The notes: generated from the sequence alone by a model not told the origin. DNA of 64,000 nt from Furfurilactobacillus milii (GCF_009864005.1 NZ_WEZQ01000005.1:472635-536634), one strand, 5' to 3'; positions 35,929 to 43,955 are shown, counted from the stretch's first letter. A program made the numbers and translations.

Positions 35929-36490
35929 GTTCGGCCCTCATTAAAAATTCCTGGCGTAATGCGTTATTTGTTTTAAACTCACCCAAATATGTCGCTGTCT
36001 GCGTAACAGACCCCGTCTTGTTAACACCGCGCATTTCCATGCACATGTGTCGCGCAGCAACGCTCACAGCCACTCCAGCCGGTTTCAAAATTTTTTCTAG
36101 TTCAGCAGCTACCTGGTTCGTAATGTTTTCTTGTACTGTTGGTCGGCGGCTGACATAATCAACGAGCCGAGGAATCTTGCTAAGACCGATAATAGTCCCG
36201 TTTGTGGGTACATAGGCAACACTGACACGACCAAAAAATGGTAGTAAATGATGCTCACACATCGAATAAAACGGAATTTGACCGACGACAACCATGTCGG
36301 CGTTATCCTCTTCATGAAATAGCTTGTAATCCTTAAATGTCGGTTGTTCCAGCGAAGAAAACATCTCGGCGTACGCACGCGCCACCCGTGCCGGCGTTTC
36401 GACAAGGCCAGCCCGATCTGGATCTTCCCCTACTGCAGTTAAAATTTGGCGGACAGCGCCTTCAATTGTGGCTTGTTGTTCATCTGTCAT
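35909..36490 (-). CDS. folE: GTP cyclohydrolase I
   Basis: A 193-residue protein of the usual FolE length with PARVARAYAEMF, the zinc and catalytic region MCEHHLLPFFG (about 115-125), and RHMCMEMRGV near the C-terminus, which holds the other zinc ligand. It converts GTP to dihydroneopterin triphosphate, the first step of folate synthesis. AAAGGAG precedes the ATG. It starts after a 90-base gap from folK. Confidence 0.96.
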   Translation of the reverse strand: MTDEQQATIEGAVRQILTAVGEDPDRAGLVETPARVARAYAEMFSSLEQPTFKDYKLFHEEDNADMVVVGQIPFYSMCEHHLLPFFGRVSVAYVPTNGTIIGLSKIPRLVDYVSRRPTVQENITNQVAAELEKILKPAGVAVSVAARHMCMEMRGVNKTGSVTQTATYLGEFKTNNALRQEFLMRAEHGNINV

Positions 36491-36581
36491 TAATGCGTGT
36501 CTCCTTTAAAACAATTTCTAAATAACGAACTTATGTAAGATTGTTAGCCAAATGACTAACAATGCTAATAATTCAAAGGTG

Positions 36582-37055
36582 TTACGATAATTTGTTGATT
36601 TGTTGATGATCGTCCGTTTCAGCTAACCAATCACTGACCTGTCTCTGAATTGCGCGATCATCCCCACTAATTTCTAAAATCGGTTCGAGCACAAACCGCC
36701 GATTTGGCGCTTCGGGATGTGGCACTGTGAGCGTTTTCGTATTGATGTGTTCATCACCATAAAAGATGATATCTAGATCCATTGTGCGTGGTCCCCAATG
36801 GATGAAACGATGACGGTGCTGTGCTTGTTCGATTTGATGAACCAATGCCAGCAAAGATTCTGCCGACCGTTTGGTGTCAATGGCAACCGCAGTATTCAGG
36901 AAATTGTCTTGAACCACGCCGCCAACGGGTTCAGTGATATAAAAATGAGCCGTTTTCATTGAGACAGTCGCGTGATCCGCGCGCAATTGCGCTAACGCAT
37001 ACAATAAGTGTTTGCGTCGGTTACCAACGTTCGATCCCAAACTTAAATAAGCCAT
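36582..37055 (-). CDS. folK: 6-hydroxymethyl-dihydropterin pyrophosphokinase
   Basis: A 157-residue HPPK with the opening AYLSLGSNVGNR, ITEPVGGVVQDNFLN, and HWGPRTMDLDIIFYG (the two Mg-binding Asp). It pyrophosphorylates 6-hydroxymethyl-dihydropterin for FolP. ATG at 37055 is preferred over GTG at 37061; either way it overlaps or abuts the folB stop, so translation is coupled. Confidence 0.94.
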   Translation of the reverse strand: MAYLSLGSNVGNRRKHLLYALAQLRADHATVSMKTAHFYITEPVGGVVQDNFLNTAVAIDTKRSAESLLALVHQIEQAQHRHRFIHWGPRTMDLDIIFYGDEHINTKTLTVPHPEAPNRRFVLEPILEISGDDRAIQRQVSDWLAETDDHQQINKLS

Positions 37056-37057
37056 GG

Positions 37058-37423
37058 TCACTGCGCATCACCACCAGCCACTTCAATTTCAACGTTATCA
37101 AAAATTCCGGCAATTGGGACCGAATATTTGCGCACGCGGAGTGTAACGCCGGTAGCTTCGGGATACTTTTCCTGAAGCATCGTCAACGTGTTGTTAGCCA
37201 ACGATTCAATTAAGTCATAGGAATGATTCGAAACGAACGATTCAATATCGTCATAGACGTGTCCGTAATGAATGGTCGTTGTTAGGTCATCATCATGCAC
37301 TTTTGTCTCAATTGGATAGTTCAGTTCAACGTCCATTTCCAGCCGTTGGCCCAGTTTCTTTTCTTCCGGAAAAACACCATTATACGTATGAAATTGCATA
37401 TTATTGATACGAATTTTACCCAT
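37058..37423 (-). CDS. folB: Dihydroneopterin aldolase
   Basis: A 121-residue FolB with INNMQFHTYNGVFPEEKKLGQ carrying the active-site Glu, and ESLANNTL with the C-terminal strands typical of the T-fold. It converts dihydroneopterin to 6-hydroxymethyl-dihydropterin. ATG at 37423 gives the family's usual length; a TTG-started reading 18 codons longer exists. AAGGA lies rather far (13 bases) upstream. It is the first gene of the folate operon. Confidence 0.92.
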   Translation of the reverse strand: MGKIRINNMQFHTYNGVFPEEKKLGQRLEMDVELNYPIETKVHDDDLTTTIHYGHVYDDIESFVSNHSYDLIESLANNTLTMLQEKYPEATGVTLRVRKYSVPIAGIFDNVEIEVAGGDAQ

Positions 37424-37671
37424 TAAATTAGTCACGTCCTTAATTAATACTCGGTCCAATATATAATCATGAACCAACGATCGTCTGTGTGAATATCAAG
37501 TCTCATCTTATCACATGCACCATCTTAGTGTGGTGCAGTTTGTTTTATCACCGTTAGGTCGCCATTGTTTGTTTAACAAGTTAGCAATCAAGCCCAACAA
37601 AAGTGACATCATTCGGCCTTATTTTATCGCTATTTTGCGTGTGCTTTTCTAAATGACGATATACTATAACC

Positions 37672-38117
37672 ATCAGAAGGAACAAGGCTTTCACAGAGGA
37701 TTCGCGGTCATGTCGGAATTTTTAATTTTGACCGTCAACGGCGATGTGTCACATCACAATCGTTGATACCGCCATCCTGAGCGGAAGTTAGCGCAGATCA
37801 ACAGTGCCTCGTTTCAAGCGAGCTTGGTTGGTCGCAGTCCTGGAACGTGCTCGTTGTCTAAATCAAACGGTTAATCCGATTGTTGTCCCTATCCCTGCTG
37901 TGATGGTCAAGGGTTTCAAACGTCACGTGAATCGGCGCACGGTTCATGTCGTTGACAACCATCGTGCTGAAAGGCCACTACTAATGAGCCATGGTGAAGG
38001 TCGCTGAGGCTCTCACGATGTTAAAACACGTTCGTTCATCAGCGGGCGGCAAAACCACTTGCTGATCAGGATTTGTCCTTCCGTGCCGCCACAGCGAAAG
38101 TTGTGGCGGTTTTTTTG
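37672..38117 (+). ncRNA. Candidate large structured RNA 1
   Basis: About 446 bases without a coding frame. A -10 TATACT (37660-37665) precedes it. The ends pair: GAAGGAACAA at 37676-37685 with TTGTCCTTC at 38073-38081, one bulged A. Inside are CGGTCA/TGACCG, TCAACG/CGTTGA with GATGTG/CATC, CAAACGG/CCGATTG and ATCAGC/GCTGAT hairpins. A Rho-independent terminator with stem CCGCCACA/TGTGGCGG and seven T follows at 38085-38117. It does not match RNase P RNA, tmRNA, 6S or SRP RNA by their key sequences. It is divergent from folB. Confidence 0.7.
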
Positions 38118-38120
38118 TGA

Positions 38121-38241
38121 GCGTGTGAACGCCCCTGATTGCAAGCCAAGCAATAACATAAATTGGCTGTTGTGAGGGCGCTCTTTGCCTTTACAGCAGC
38201 CAATTTGGGTTATGCGCAGGCTTGTGGGGCGTGAACACGTT
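38121..38241. repeat. Long imperfect inverted repeat between the two RNA candidates
   Basis: The left arm (38121-38172) and right arm (38194-38241) pair over about 45 positions with small gaps; matching blocks include ACGCCCC, CAAGCC, CATAA and AAATTGGCTG. The centre is about 20 bases. It could be a miniature mobile element or a hairpin RNA. No T-run follows. The flank to 38443 is GC-rich and contains no gene. Confidence 0.65.
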
Positions 38242-38442
38242 TATGACAAGCCCCTAGGAGCGGGCTGGAGCGCGTTATCGCTATGTAGAGCGGAAGAGCG
38301 TCAACGCATCTGGAAGATAAAAGCTAAACCATTATCAAGTAGTCAAACGCGCAATCTAGCAATTCAGTACCTCTCCCTCATAATTCACCTGATTCCACAG
38401 GCACATTAATCGCCCTTCTTCTCCAAACTAGATTACACTAAC

Positions 38443-38660
38443 CTCAAGAAGGAACACCAAGTGATGAAAGCCGGTTGAGTCGTTTGACAAAAGATCGACC
38501 ACCACATGGCGGACCCGTTCTAAACCGAGCTGGCGCAACGGTTCATGTCTTGCTTAGGTAGGATGCAGGCCAATGCAATGGGTTGGCAAAGTAGCGGGCA
38601 GTATCCTTCACATCGTACTCGGCGGACAGTCTAGCACTCATTAGGCTGCCCGCTTTTTTA
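38443..38660 (+). ncRNA. Candidate structured RNA 2, related to RNA 1
   Basis: About 218 bases. TACACT at 38434-38439 and the next bases (TAACC, then AAGAAGGAACA) match the promoter-to-start region of RNA 1. GAAGGA at 38448-38453 can pair with TCCTTC at 38604-38609, as in RNA 1. GGCGCAACGGTTCATGTC at 38532-38549 matches RNA 1 at 37934-37950 with one extra base. The terminator pairs AGCGGGCAG (38593-38601) with CTGCCCGCT (38646-38654) and ends in six T. It encloses the TCCTTC strand, so two folds may compete. Confidence 0.65.
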
Positions 38661-38727
38661 AGCTTACATATTTTTTCTGATTAAAATTGCTAGTAAGAAC
38701 GATTTAACATGCATGGTCCACATAGTC

Positions 38728-38780
38728 AGCTGGAGGGCGGCAACATTAAACAAAGCCGTGAAAATGCTGTTAAACCGGCG
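38728..38780. repeat. Repeat family B, truncated copy 3
   Basis: AGCTGGAGGGCGGCAACATT and, 9 bases on, GCCGTGAA match the first part of copy 1. The partner strand of the closing helix and all later blocks are missing. It lies between RNA 2 and the small membrane protein gene. Confidence 0.65.
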
Positions 38781-38861
38781 AACTATGTCTTAGCCATGTT
38801 TCCATGATGTTCAAATCACCACTGTGATACAATTGGACCATCTTAACTCGAGGAGTTTGCT

Positions 38862-39077
38862 ATGCAAAGAATTCTGTCCAGCAGCATTATCGTACTTGCC
38901 ATTGTCATCTTCGGCGGCGTTGTGTGGCTCACTGAAGCGCAACACCTAACCGGCGTCACCCTCTTCGCCTTGTGGATTGGTGCGTTCATCTTAACAACCG
39001 TATTGGTGACCCTCATCAAGGTCTGGCAACTACGTTTACAGCAAACAAAAGATGGAGGTCCCAATGACAAACGATAA
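38862..39077 (+). CDS. Small membrane protein
   Basis: A 71-residue protein with two membrane segments (about 6-24 and 31-52) and a basic, glutamine-rich tail. It has no recognised family. GAGGAG precedes the ATG by 5 bases, and its last 14 bases overlap the CPBP protease gene, so the two are co-translated. A partner or substrate of the protease is possible, as is a bacteriocin-like immunity role, but neither is shown. Confidence 0.72.
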   Translation: MQRILSSSIIVLAIVIFGGVVWLTEAQHLTGVTLFALWIGAFILTTVLVTLIKVWQLRLQQTKDGGPNDKR

Positions 39078-39759
39078 TCGACCGTTTTTATTTTCATGGT
39101 TGCCGCGCGTTTTGGAAGTGGCATCACTTTGGATTATGGTTCAACTGCCACCTACCATCTTGGCCTTTGCCAGTAAAACAACGTTTGCCAACGCTAGCGG
39201 GTACATTCTCCTCACTGCCTTCTGGGGTTCCTTCCTGCTCTGCATTTGGATCGCCTACCGTCGCTTTCGCCATTGGTCTGGTGAACGGTTATTCCATGAT
39301 TTTAAGCTGAGAGACATTGGGGTTGCGATCTTGGCCTATCTGGCCATCATCTTTAGTGAAGCTATATTAATGCGGCTTCAACAGGTACTGTACCACACGC
39401 AATCGACTGAAAATAATCAGGCCATCAGTTCCATTATGAAAACAAGTCCGGTGGCTATGGTTGGTTTCGGCGTATCTGCCGTATTGTTAACACCTTTTTT
39501 AGAGGAACTCGTCTTTCGCGGTGTCATCACCAACATTTTTTTCAAACGAAATAACCTGTGGGCTAAAGTGTTACTATCTGGCGTGTTATTCTCCAGTGGC
39601 CACATTTCCGGCAATCCAATCAGTTTTCTACTCTACTTTATGATGGGCGCCATATTAGCGTTTACATACCAAAAAACACACAAACAATTTAATTCCGTCA
39701 TGGTCCATTTCATGATTAACGCAGTTGCGATTACGCAACTTCTCAGCATGATGCATTAA
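39064..39759 (+). CDS. CPBP family intramembrane glutamic endopeptidase
   Basis: A 231-residue membrane protein with about seven segments. The CPBP motifs are present: FLEELVFRGV (EExxxR), SGHISGNPISF and HFMINAVAI. Such proteins cleave within membranes and in lactobacilli often sit in bacteriocin loci, where they give immunity or process peptides. ATG at 39064 has GGAGG upstream, inside the small membrane gene. No bacteriocin precursor with a double-glycine leader was found nearby. Confidence 0.87.
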   Translation: MTNDNRPFLFSWLPRVLEVASLWIMVQLPPTILAFASKTTFANASGYILLTAFWGSFLLCIWIAYRRFRHWSGERLFHDFKLRDIGVAILAYLAIIFSEAILMRLQQVLYHTQSTENNQAISSIMKTSPVAMVGFGVSAVLLTPFLEELVFRGVITNIFFKRNNLWAKVLLSGVLFSSGHISGNPISFLLYFMMGAILAFTYQKTHKQFNSVMVHFMINAVAITQLLSMMH

Positions 39760-39776
39760 ATTCACATTATTAAAAG

Positions 39777-39822
39777 AGACCGCTAACACCTGACAATTCG
39801 TCAAGCGCTAACGGCCTTTTTT
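39777..39822 (+). terminator. Terminator of the CPBP gene
   Basis: An interrupted hairpin (GACCGCTAAC ... GCGCTAACGGCC, with TGAC/GTCA inside) is followed by TTTTTT. Confidence 0.6.
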
Positions 39823-39838
39823 ATACGATGACAATTAA

Positions 39839-40135
39839 TTATTGATCATCGTGTTTCTGTTTACTTTCTGGATCTGTGAACTCACCATCGAATGAATTAC
39901 GATGATCGTCCTCTGTTCGTTCATAAGATGCATCCGCTGAGAAATGATGTCCCTCAGCGTCGGGCATAACCAGCGCTGCAATCGCATACGCAACAATCCC
40001 AGGGCCAAACGAAACGGCAATCAGAATACCACCGATCACCCGTGTCAAGGCGATGTCCCAGCCAAAGTACTCGGCAATACCACCAAAGACCCCCGCCAGA
40101 ACCTTATCGTTAGACTTCGTTAATTTCTTTTTCAT
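39839..40135 (-). CDS. PspC domain protein
   Basis: A 98-residue protein with a PspC domain at residues 1-60: KLTKSNDKVLAGVFGGIAEY and one or two membrane segments (GGILIAVSFGPGIVAYAIAALV), then an acidic polar tail. PspC-type proteins in Firmicutes take part in envelope stress sensing. GGGAGG precedes the ATG. It is the last gene of the padR operon. Confidence 0.9.
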   Translation of the reverse strand: MKKKLTKSNDKVLAGVFGGIAEYFGWDIALTRVIGGILIAVSFGPGIVAYAIAALVMPDAEGHHFSADASYERTEDDHRNSFDGEFTDPESKQKHDDQ

Positions 40136-40177
40136 CGTTAATCATCCTCCCCGTTATTCGTTTGATTATCGTTAATT

Positions 40178-41098
40178 TCATTGTACGGAATTTTTACCGT
40201 CATTGGTAGTTAAGTGCATAATGTCTGGCACCGTTTCATTTTGTTGCAACGTGCCGCCATCTTCATTGTGTTGCTCAAACAACTTATTCTCATCGTCGCC
40301 ATGAAGAACGTAACCCTTATTCCGATCAGCGTTAACAATCTCATTATCGCCGTCATCGTTAGTTACGTTAACGGCACCGGTAAACCCACCATTTGTCATG
40401 TTGAACGTACCGTCAGTCAGTTGAATGGAACCTTGGTTCAGCTGGACATCTCGCAGGCTAACCGCACCGTCATCAGTTTTAATGGATGGTGTGTTTAGTG
40501 TCATTCCGGTCACATAAAGATTTCCGTCGTGACTGTTAACCTTAAGGGGCTGTGTAACCGCCATGTGTTCAAGCATCACGTCATCATGGGCGCTGATACT
40601 GACTGTATCTGCTGAAACATCAGTAATCCGAATGGCGCCTTGACGTTCTTTAATACTAATATTGTTGAGCTTAGTCCCCCGTGGAACTGTCACAACAACA
40701 GTCCGGTCGGGGTGTTTAGACTCATAGAATGTTCCAAAACCAAACGTACCTTCAGGATTGTCACCAAAACTCCAGCCGGTCATCGAATTGTCTGCACGTT
40801 TTTGTTCGATAACCAGTTTGTGCCCCACCGATCTAACTGTTGGCATGGCTTCTTTAGTACTGCTAACTTGGACACGAGCGGTGTCGCCTTCCTTGATACG
40901 AATCTGATCGCTTTTCAAGTCGACGCTTATCGCGTCAAAATCCTTCACTTTCTTGCTGACTGTTTGCGTCGTTCTTAGTTCTGGTCGTCCATGATGACTA
41001 AACGTAACGTCTTTAAAACTGTGGGTAAAAGCACCGGCAGCAACCATGATCAAACCAACGATGAGCACTGCGATGCCAATTTTTAAAGTTCTCTTCAT
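40178..41098 (-). CDS. DUF4097 (LiaG-like) beta-repeat membrane protein
   Basis: A 306-residue protein with one N-terminal membrane anchor (LKIGIAVLIVGLIMVAAGAF) and a long extracellular domain of short beta-strand repeats (SISAHDDVMLEHM, SIKTDDGAVSLRD, SIQLTDGTFNMTN), the DUF4097 pattern. Such proteins accompany DUF1700 and PspC genes in envelope-stress operons. The function is not known; it may sense or cap the cell surface. It is 3 bases from the DUF1700 gene. Confidence 0.85.
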   Translation of the reverse strand: MKRTLKIGIAVLIVGLIMVAAGAFTHSFKDVTFSHHGRPELRTTQTVSKKVKDFDAISVDLKSDQIRIKEGDTARVQVSSTKEAMPTVRSVGHKLVIEQKRADNSMTGWSFGDNPEGTFGFGTFYESKHPDRTVVVTVPRGTKLNNISIKERQGAIRITDVSADTVSISAHDDVMLEHMAVTQPLKVNSHDGNLYVTGMTLNTPSIKTDDGAVSLRDVQLNQGSIQLTDGTFNMTNGGFTGAVNVTNDDGDNEIVNADRNKGYVLHGDDENKLFEQHNEDGGTLQQNETVPDIMHLTTNDGKNSVQ

Positions 41099-41100
41099 GA

Positions 41101-41736
41101 TTAATGATCCCCCTTCGGCTGTTGACGCCGGTTTGAAAATTTACGGTACAAGAAGCGAATAAAGTTTGCAGAAATCTGGATCAGGAAACGAATGATGTAA
41201 TAGCATAATGGGATCAAAATCAGGATGACACCAACACCAGTCAGGCCAACTCCCAAATAGGCAATGCCGACAAAGAAGTTTGTAAAGACCATGTAGGCGC
41301 CGGTGTACAGTGAGACGCCAGCGACCGCAATAGCTCCACCAACTAAGGCCACCGCTACAACAATTCCGGACCCAATGAGTGCAACCATGACGACGACTAC
41401 GGCGAACAGCACAGCAACGATTGCAATGGCTGCTGGAATGGTCACCGGCGTTGACAGAATCGCCAAAATAATCATCCATACCATGTTGGCATTGGAACGT
41501 GGTGTGCGTCGCTCACCCTTTTGTTCAGCTGTCTCATTTTCCTTAATGGAGTAATCGGCGAGTACTTTGCGAGCCAGTTGTTTTGGTGTTCCCAATTTAC
41601 TAACGATGGCATCCCCCGATGTCAAGTTAGCGTCCTCCACATATTCGGTATAAAAATCCATTACATCTGAACGCTCGCTATCACTTAAACCGTGCAAGCG
41701 TCGTTGTAATTCTTTTAAGTAGGCGTCAGTTGTCAT
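41101..41736 (-). CDS. DUF1700 (HAAS) membrane protein
   Basis: A 211-residue protein with an N-terminal HAAS domain (YLKELQRRLHGLSDSERSDV and a second helix with LGTPKQLARKVLADY), then about four membrane segments from residue 82 to 195. HAAS domains act as linkers with PadR-type regulators. The gene overlaps padR by 11 bases, so it is probably both regulated with and linked to it. Confidence 0.88.
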   Translation of the reverse strand: MTTDAYLKELQRRLHGLSDSERSDVMDFYTEYVEDANLTSGDAIVSKLGTPKQLARKVLADYSIKENETAEQKGERRTPRSNANMVWMIILAILSTPVTIPAAIAIVAVLFAVVVVMVALIGSGIVVAVALVGGAIAVAGVSLYTGAYMVFTNFFVGIAYLGVGLTGVGVILILIPLCYYIIRFLIQISANFIRFLYRKFSNRRQQPKGDH

Positions 41737-42076
41737 CAGTTGTCCCCTCCGTTTTGTTTTGCATGTGCGCTGGTGGATTAAAAATACCGTCTAGGCTGTC
41801 TTTATAGGCATCCCACTCATGCAGAATCTCTTTTAACCGTTTCTTACCGGTTGTCGTGATTTTATAGTACCGTCGATTGCGGCCTTGAAATGGTTGATCA
41901 TACGTCGTCAACCACGCTTCCTTTTTTAACCGACGGAGCACTGGATACATGGTTGATTCAGAAACTGTGATTGATGATTGGATGTGTTGCGTTAACGCGT
42001 AACCGTATAGATCTTCTCGATCCAGCAACGCAAGCACCATCCCGTCTAGCAACTCTGTGCTAACTTGAATGCTCAT
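41726..42076 (-). CDS. PadR family transcriptional regulator
   Basis: A 116-residue PadR protein: LDREDLYGYALTQHIQSS opens the winged helix, TMYPVLRRLKKEAWLT is the recognition part, and NRRYYKITTTGKKRL forms the wing, with a short C-terminal dimer helix. It heads a four-gene operon (padR, DUF1700, DUF4097, pspC). A palindrome covering the operon promoter suggests that it represses itself. The signal is unknown, but cell-envelope stress is a fair guess from the partners. Confidence 0.9.
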   Translation of the reverse strand: MSIQVSTELLDGMVLALLDREDLYGYALTQHIQSSITVSESTMYPVLRRLKKEAWLTTYDQPFQGRNRRYYKITTTGKKRLKEILHEWDAYKDSLDGIFNPPAHMQNKTEGTTDDN

Positions 42077-42143
42077 GAGCCTGGCCTCCTAACTGAAGCG
42101 TTGTGTCTTTTAAACATATTTGGTCTCCTACTTTGTTTGTGAC

Positions 42144-42174
42144 TATATTATATGTCGTATAATATAAAAGTCAA
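42144..42174 (-). promoter_or_regulatory. padR operon promoter with palindromic operator
   Basis: On the minus strand, -35 TTGACT (42169-42174), a 16-base spacer and -10 TATAAT (42147-42152). A perfect palindrome, TATATTAT (42144-42151) with ATAATATA (42159-42166), covers the -10 and most of the spacer, so a bound repressor would shut the promoter. PadR autoregulation is inferred. Confidence 0.75.
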
Positions 42175-42272
42175 CACAATATCATTTAAAAAATCGTTTC
42201 TCACTATTTCTGCGTAAAAAAATCGTTTTGAATTCACTATCACCAACGTTTAGCCTTGTTCTTTTGGAAAAA

Positions 42273-42308
42273 TAAAAAGGATTGCATCAATTATCTATGT
42301 AATCCTTA
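42273..42308 (-). terminator. Terminator of the potassium channel gene
   Basis: On the minus strand TAAGGATTACAT pairs with ATGCAATCCTTT, one mismatch, followed by TTATTTTT. It directly abuts the stop at 42310. Confidence 0.8.
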
Positions 42309-42309
42309 A

Positions 42310-43062
42310 TTAGTCCTCACGCTTGATAAACGTATTTAATTCTCTGATTTCTTGTTGCATTAACTGGTTTTCTTCATGCAACTGCTTAATTTCCTGTAAC
42401 AGTTCATCATTCGAGACTGCTGTTTTACGCTGACTCTTTTTAGTGAAATAAGTCGTCAACGTGCTGGTCAGCATGCCAACAAAACCGACTCCAATCAGCA
42501 TTAATGTGATTGCCACAATTTTGCCAATGACAGTATGCGGGGAAATATCACCGTATCCTACTGTTGTAGCGGTCGTAATCGCCCACCATAACGCATTGCC
42601 AAAGGAAATCTTTTCAACAGTAGCGTACACTGAGGCCGCAACGAGCAAAATCGCAATGCTGGCATAAAGCAAATAAATGAATCCATTTGTTTGCAAGAAA
42701 TTCCTAAGCTTATCCTGCAGTTTGCCAATAATACCAGCCATTCGAAATATTCGTAATAAACGAATTATCCTAAAAATGCGGGCAAAACGAAACAGATTAA
42801 ACACAGCATTAACGGGAATAATCGCAAGTAGATCCATTACATGCGTTTTGAAATACTGTTGCTTAGATTTTGCACTGAAAAGACCAACGATATAATCAAC
42901 AACAAAAATACACCAAATGGCGGCATCAACAATCGAATATGGTGCCAAAGATAAATTAATTTCGCCAGTAAGATCAAAGAGCGTTAACACCACAGAAATA
43001 ACCGCCAAAACAATGATGAATAGCTGATAAAATTGACTAAAAATTCTGCTTTTAGATTTCAT
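42310..43062 (-). CDS. Voltage-gated-type potassium channel
   Basis: A 250-residue six-segment ion channel subunit. The fourth segment is rich in Arg (FARIFRIIRLLRIFRMAG) as in voltage sensors, and the selectivity filter reads TTVGYGD (about residues 172-178). A C-terminal coiled coil (about 215-245) likely assembles the tetramer. ATG at 43062 is chosen over a start 18 codons earlier, which would run into the terminator hairpin of tRNA-Leu; no strong ribosome binding site is visible. Confidence 0.9.
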   Translation of the reverse strand: MKSKSRIFSQFYQLFIIVLAVISVVLTLFDLTGEINLSLAPYSIVDAAIWCIFVVDYIVGLFSAKSKQQYFKTHVMDLLAIIPVNAVFNLFRFARIFRIIRLLRIFRMAGIIGKLQDKLRNFLQTNGFIYLLYASIAILLVAASVYATVEKISFGNALWWAITTATTVGYGDISPHTVIGKIVAITLMLIGVGFVGMLTSTLTTYFTKKSQRKTAVSNDELLQEIKQLHEENQLMQQEIRELNTFIKRED

Positions 43063-43085
43063 AACACACTGCTTTCTGCATAAAA

Positions 43086-43134
43086 AGACCGTTTCTGTAT
43101 GCCAATAAATTAGCACATAGAAACGGTCTTCTTA
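43086..43134 (-). terminator. Terminator of tRNA-Leu
   Basis: On the minus strand AAGACCGTTTCT pairs with AGAAACGGTCTT, followed by TTT. It lies 18 bases past the tRNA 3' end. Confidence 0.85.
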
Positions 43135-43152
43135 TAACTGAATGTTTTCTTA

Positions 43153-43236
43153 TGCCCCTGGCTGGATTCGAACCAGTACTCACCAAGGTGAACAGCGACC
43201 TGAACGCTGCGCGTCTGCCAATTCCGCCACAGGGGC
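43153..43236 (-). tRNA. tRNA-Leu (anticodon CAG)
   Basis: An 84-base class II tRNA: acceptor GCCCCTG/CAGGGGC with discriminator A, D-arm, anticodon arm GCAGCG-TTCAGGT-CGCTGT with CAG, a long variable arm (TCACCTTGGTGA) and T-arm CTGGTTCGAATCCAG. CCA is not encoded. It reads CUG codons. The downstream stem-loop is its terminator. Confidence 0.95.
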
Positions 43237-43341
43237 ATGTTAAAGTTATTCCCTTCAACAAGATACTAGTTTACACGACCTCAAGAATGACGGCAAGCCC
43301 TATTTTCAGTTTAAAAGATTGTTTTATATTCAAGACGGTTG

Positions 43342-43950
43342 TTAAAAACGCTCGTCCGTATACGCTTCGAACAGTGCCTGCATATTCACGCAAACGCCTG
43401 CACCAATGCGGATATAATTAATTTCATCCAACTTCATGTCCAACTGCCAGGCGTCACTTAAATCCCACGGGTTCAAATAATTAAGGGCCAATGTGTCACC
43501 AACAAAATCACCTAAGAAACCAGTGAAATCCGCGTCCTCTGCCGTCTCATCATCAATTTGACGTAACGTCCCAAGGTTAATGATCCACTTGTGTTTAAGT
43601 GAAGTTTGCAACGCCGAGGCCAGTAAATGATCGGGATTTAGTGTCAATGTATCTGCCCACTGTGCAATCCGCCACGGGTCTTCACGATGTTGAGCGATGG
43701 CCGTTTGTTGCCAAACTTCCGTGCTCCGCAAATAATCGGAACGGAGCAATATCTTAGTAATAAATGCCTTCTGAATGATCTGTATGCCGTTTACAGCACC
43801 GTTAGGATCAATTACCCGCAAACACACCGAAGTCGCATCTTGAGCCATCACGTAACCGACAGAGAAGGTTTCCTCATCCATAAAATTATAAATCGCAATT
43901 AATAAACCGCGGTCTTGGGCCGTAGCCAGTTGTGTCTCAATATCCGTCAT
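43342..43950 (-). CDS. Hypothetical protein
   Basis: A 202-residue soluble protein of no recognised family. The N-terminal part (about 10-65) has a beta-rich pattern with GYVMAQDATSVCLRVIDPNG; the rest is helical with an acidic bias. GAAGGGAT lies 9 bases before the ATG, and it follows the HAD hydrolase gene by 5 bases, so the two share a transcript. No function is proposed. Confidence 0.78.
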   Translation of the reverse strand: MTDIETQLATAQDRGLLIAIYNFMDEETFSVGYVMAQDATSVCLRVIDPNGAVNGIQIIQKAFITKILLRSDYLRSTEVWQQTAIAQHREDPWRIAQWADTLTLNPDHLLASALQTSLKHKWIINLGTLRQIDDETAEDADFTGFLGDFVGDTLALNYLNPWDLSDAWQLDMKLDEINYIRIGAGVCVNMQALFEAYTDERF

Positions 43951-43955
43951 TCACA

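Noticed and set aside
37672-38117. RNase P RNA, tmRNA, 6S or SRP RNA as the identity of RNA 1
   Set aside because: The RNase P core GAGGAAAGUC, the tmRNA ends and the SRP GGUG/tetraloop sequences are not present, and the length and layout do not fit 6S RNA.
38862-39759. A bacteriocin locus
   Set aside because: No double-glycine leader peptide, ABC exporter or two-component system is nearby.
41141-41479. A 112-residue frame within the DUF1700 gene
   Set aside because: It is an out-of-frame shadow of the membrane segments and has no start signals.
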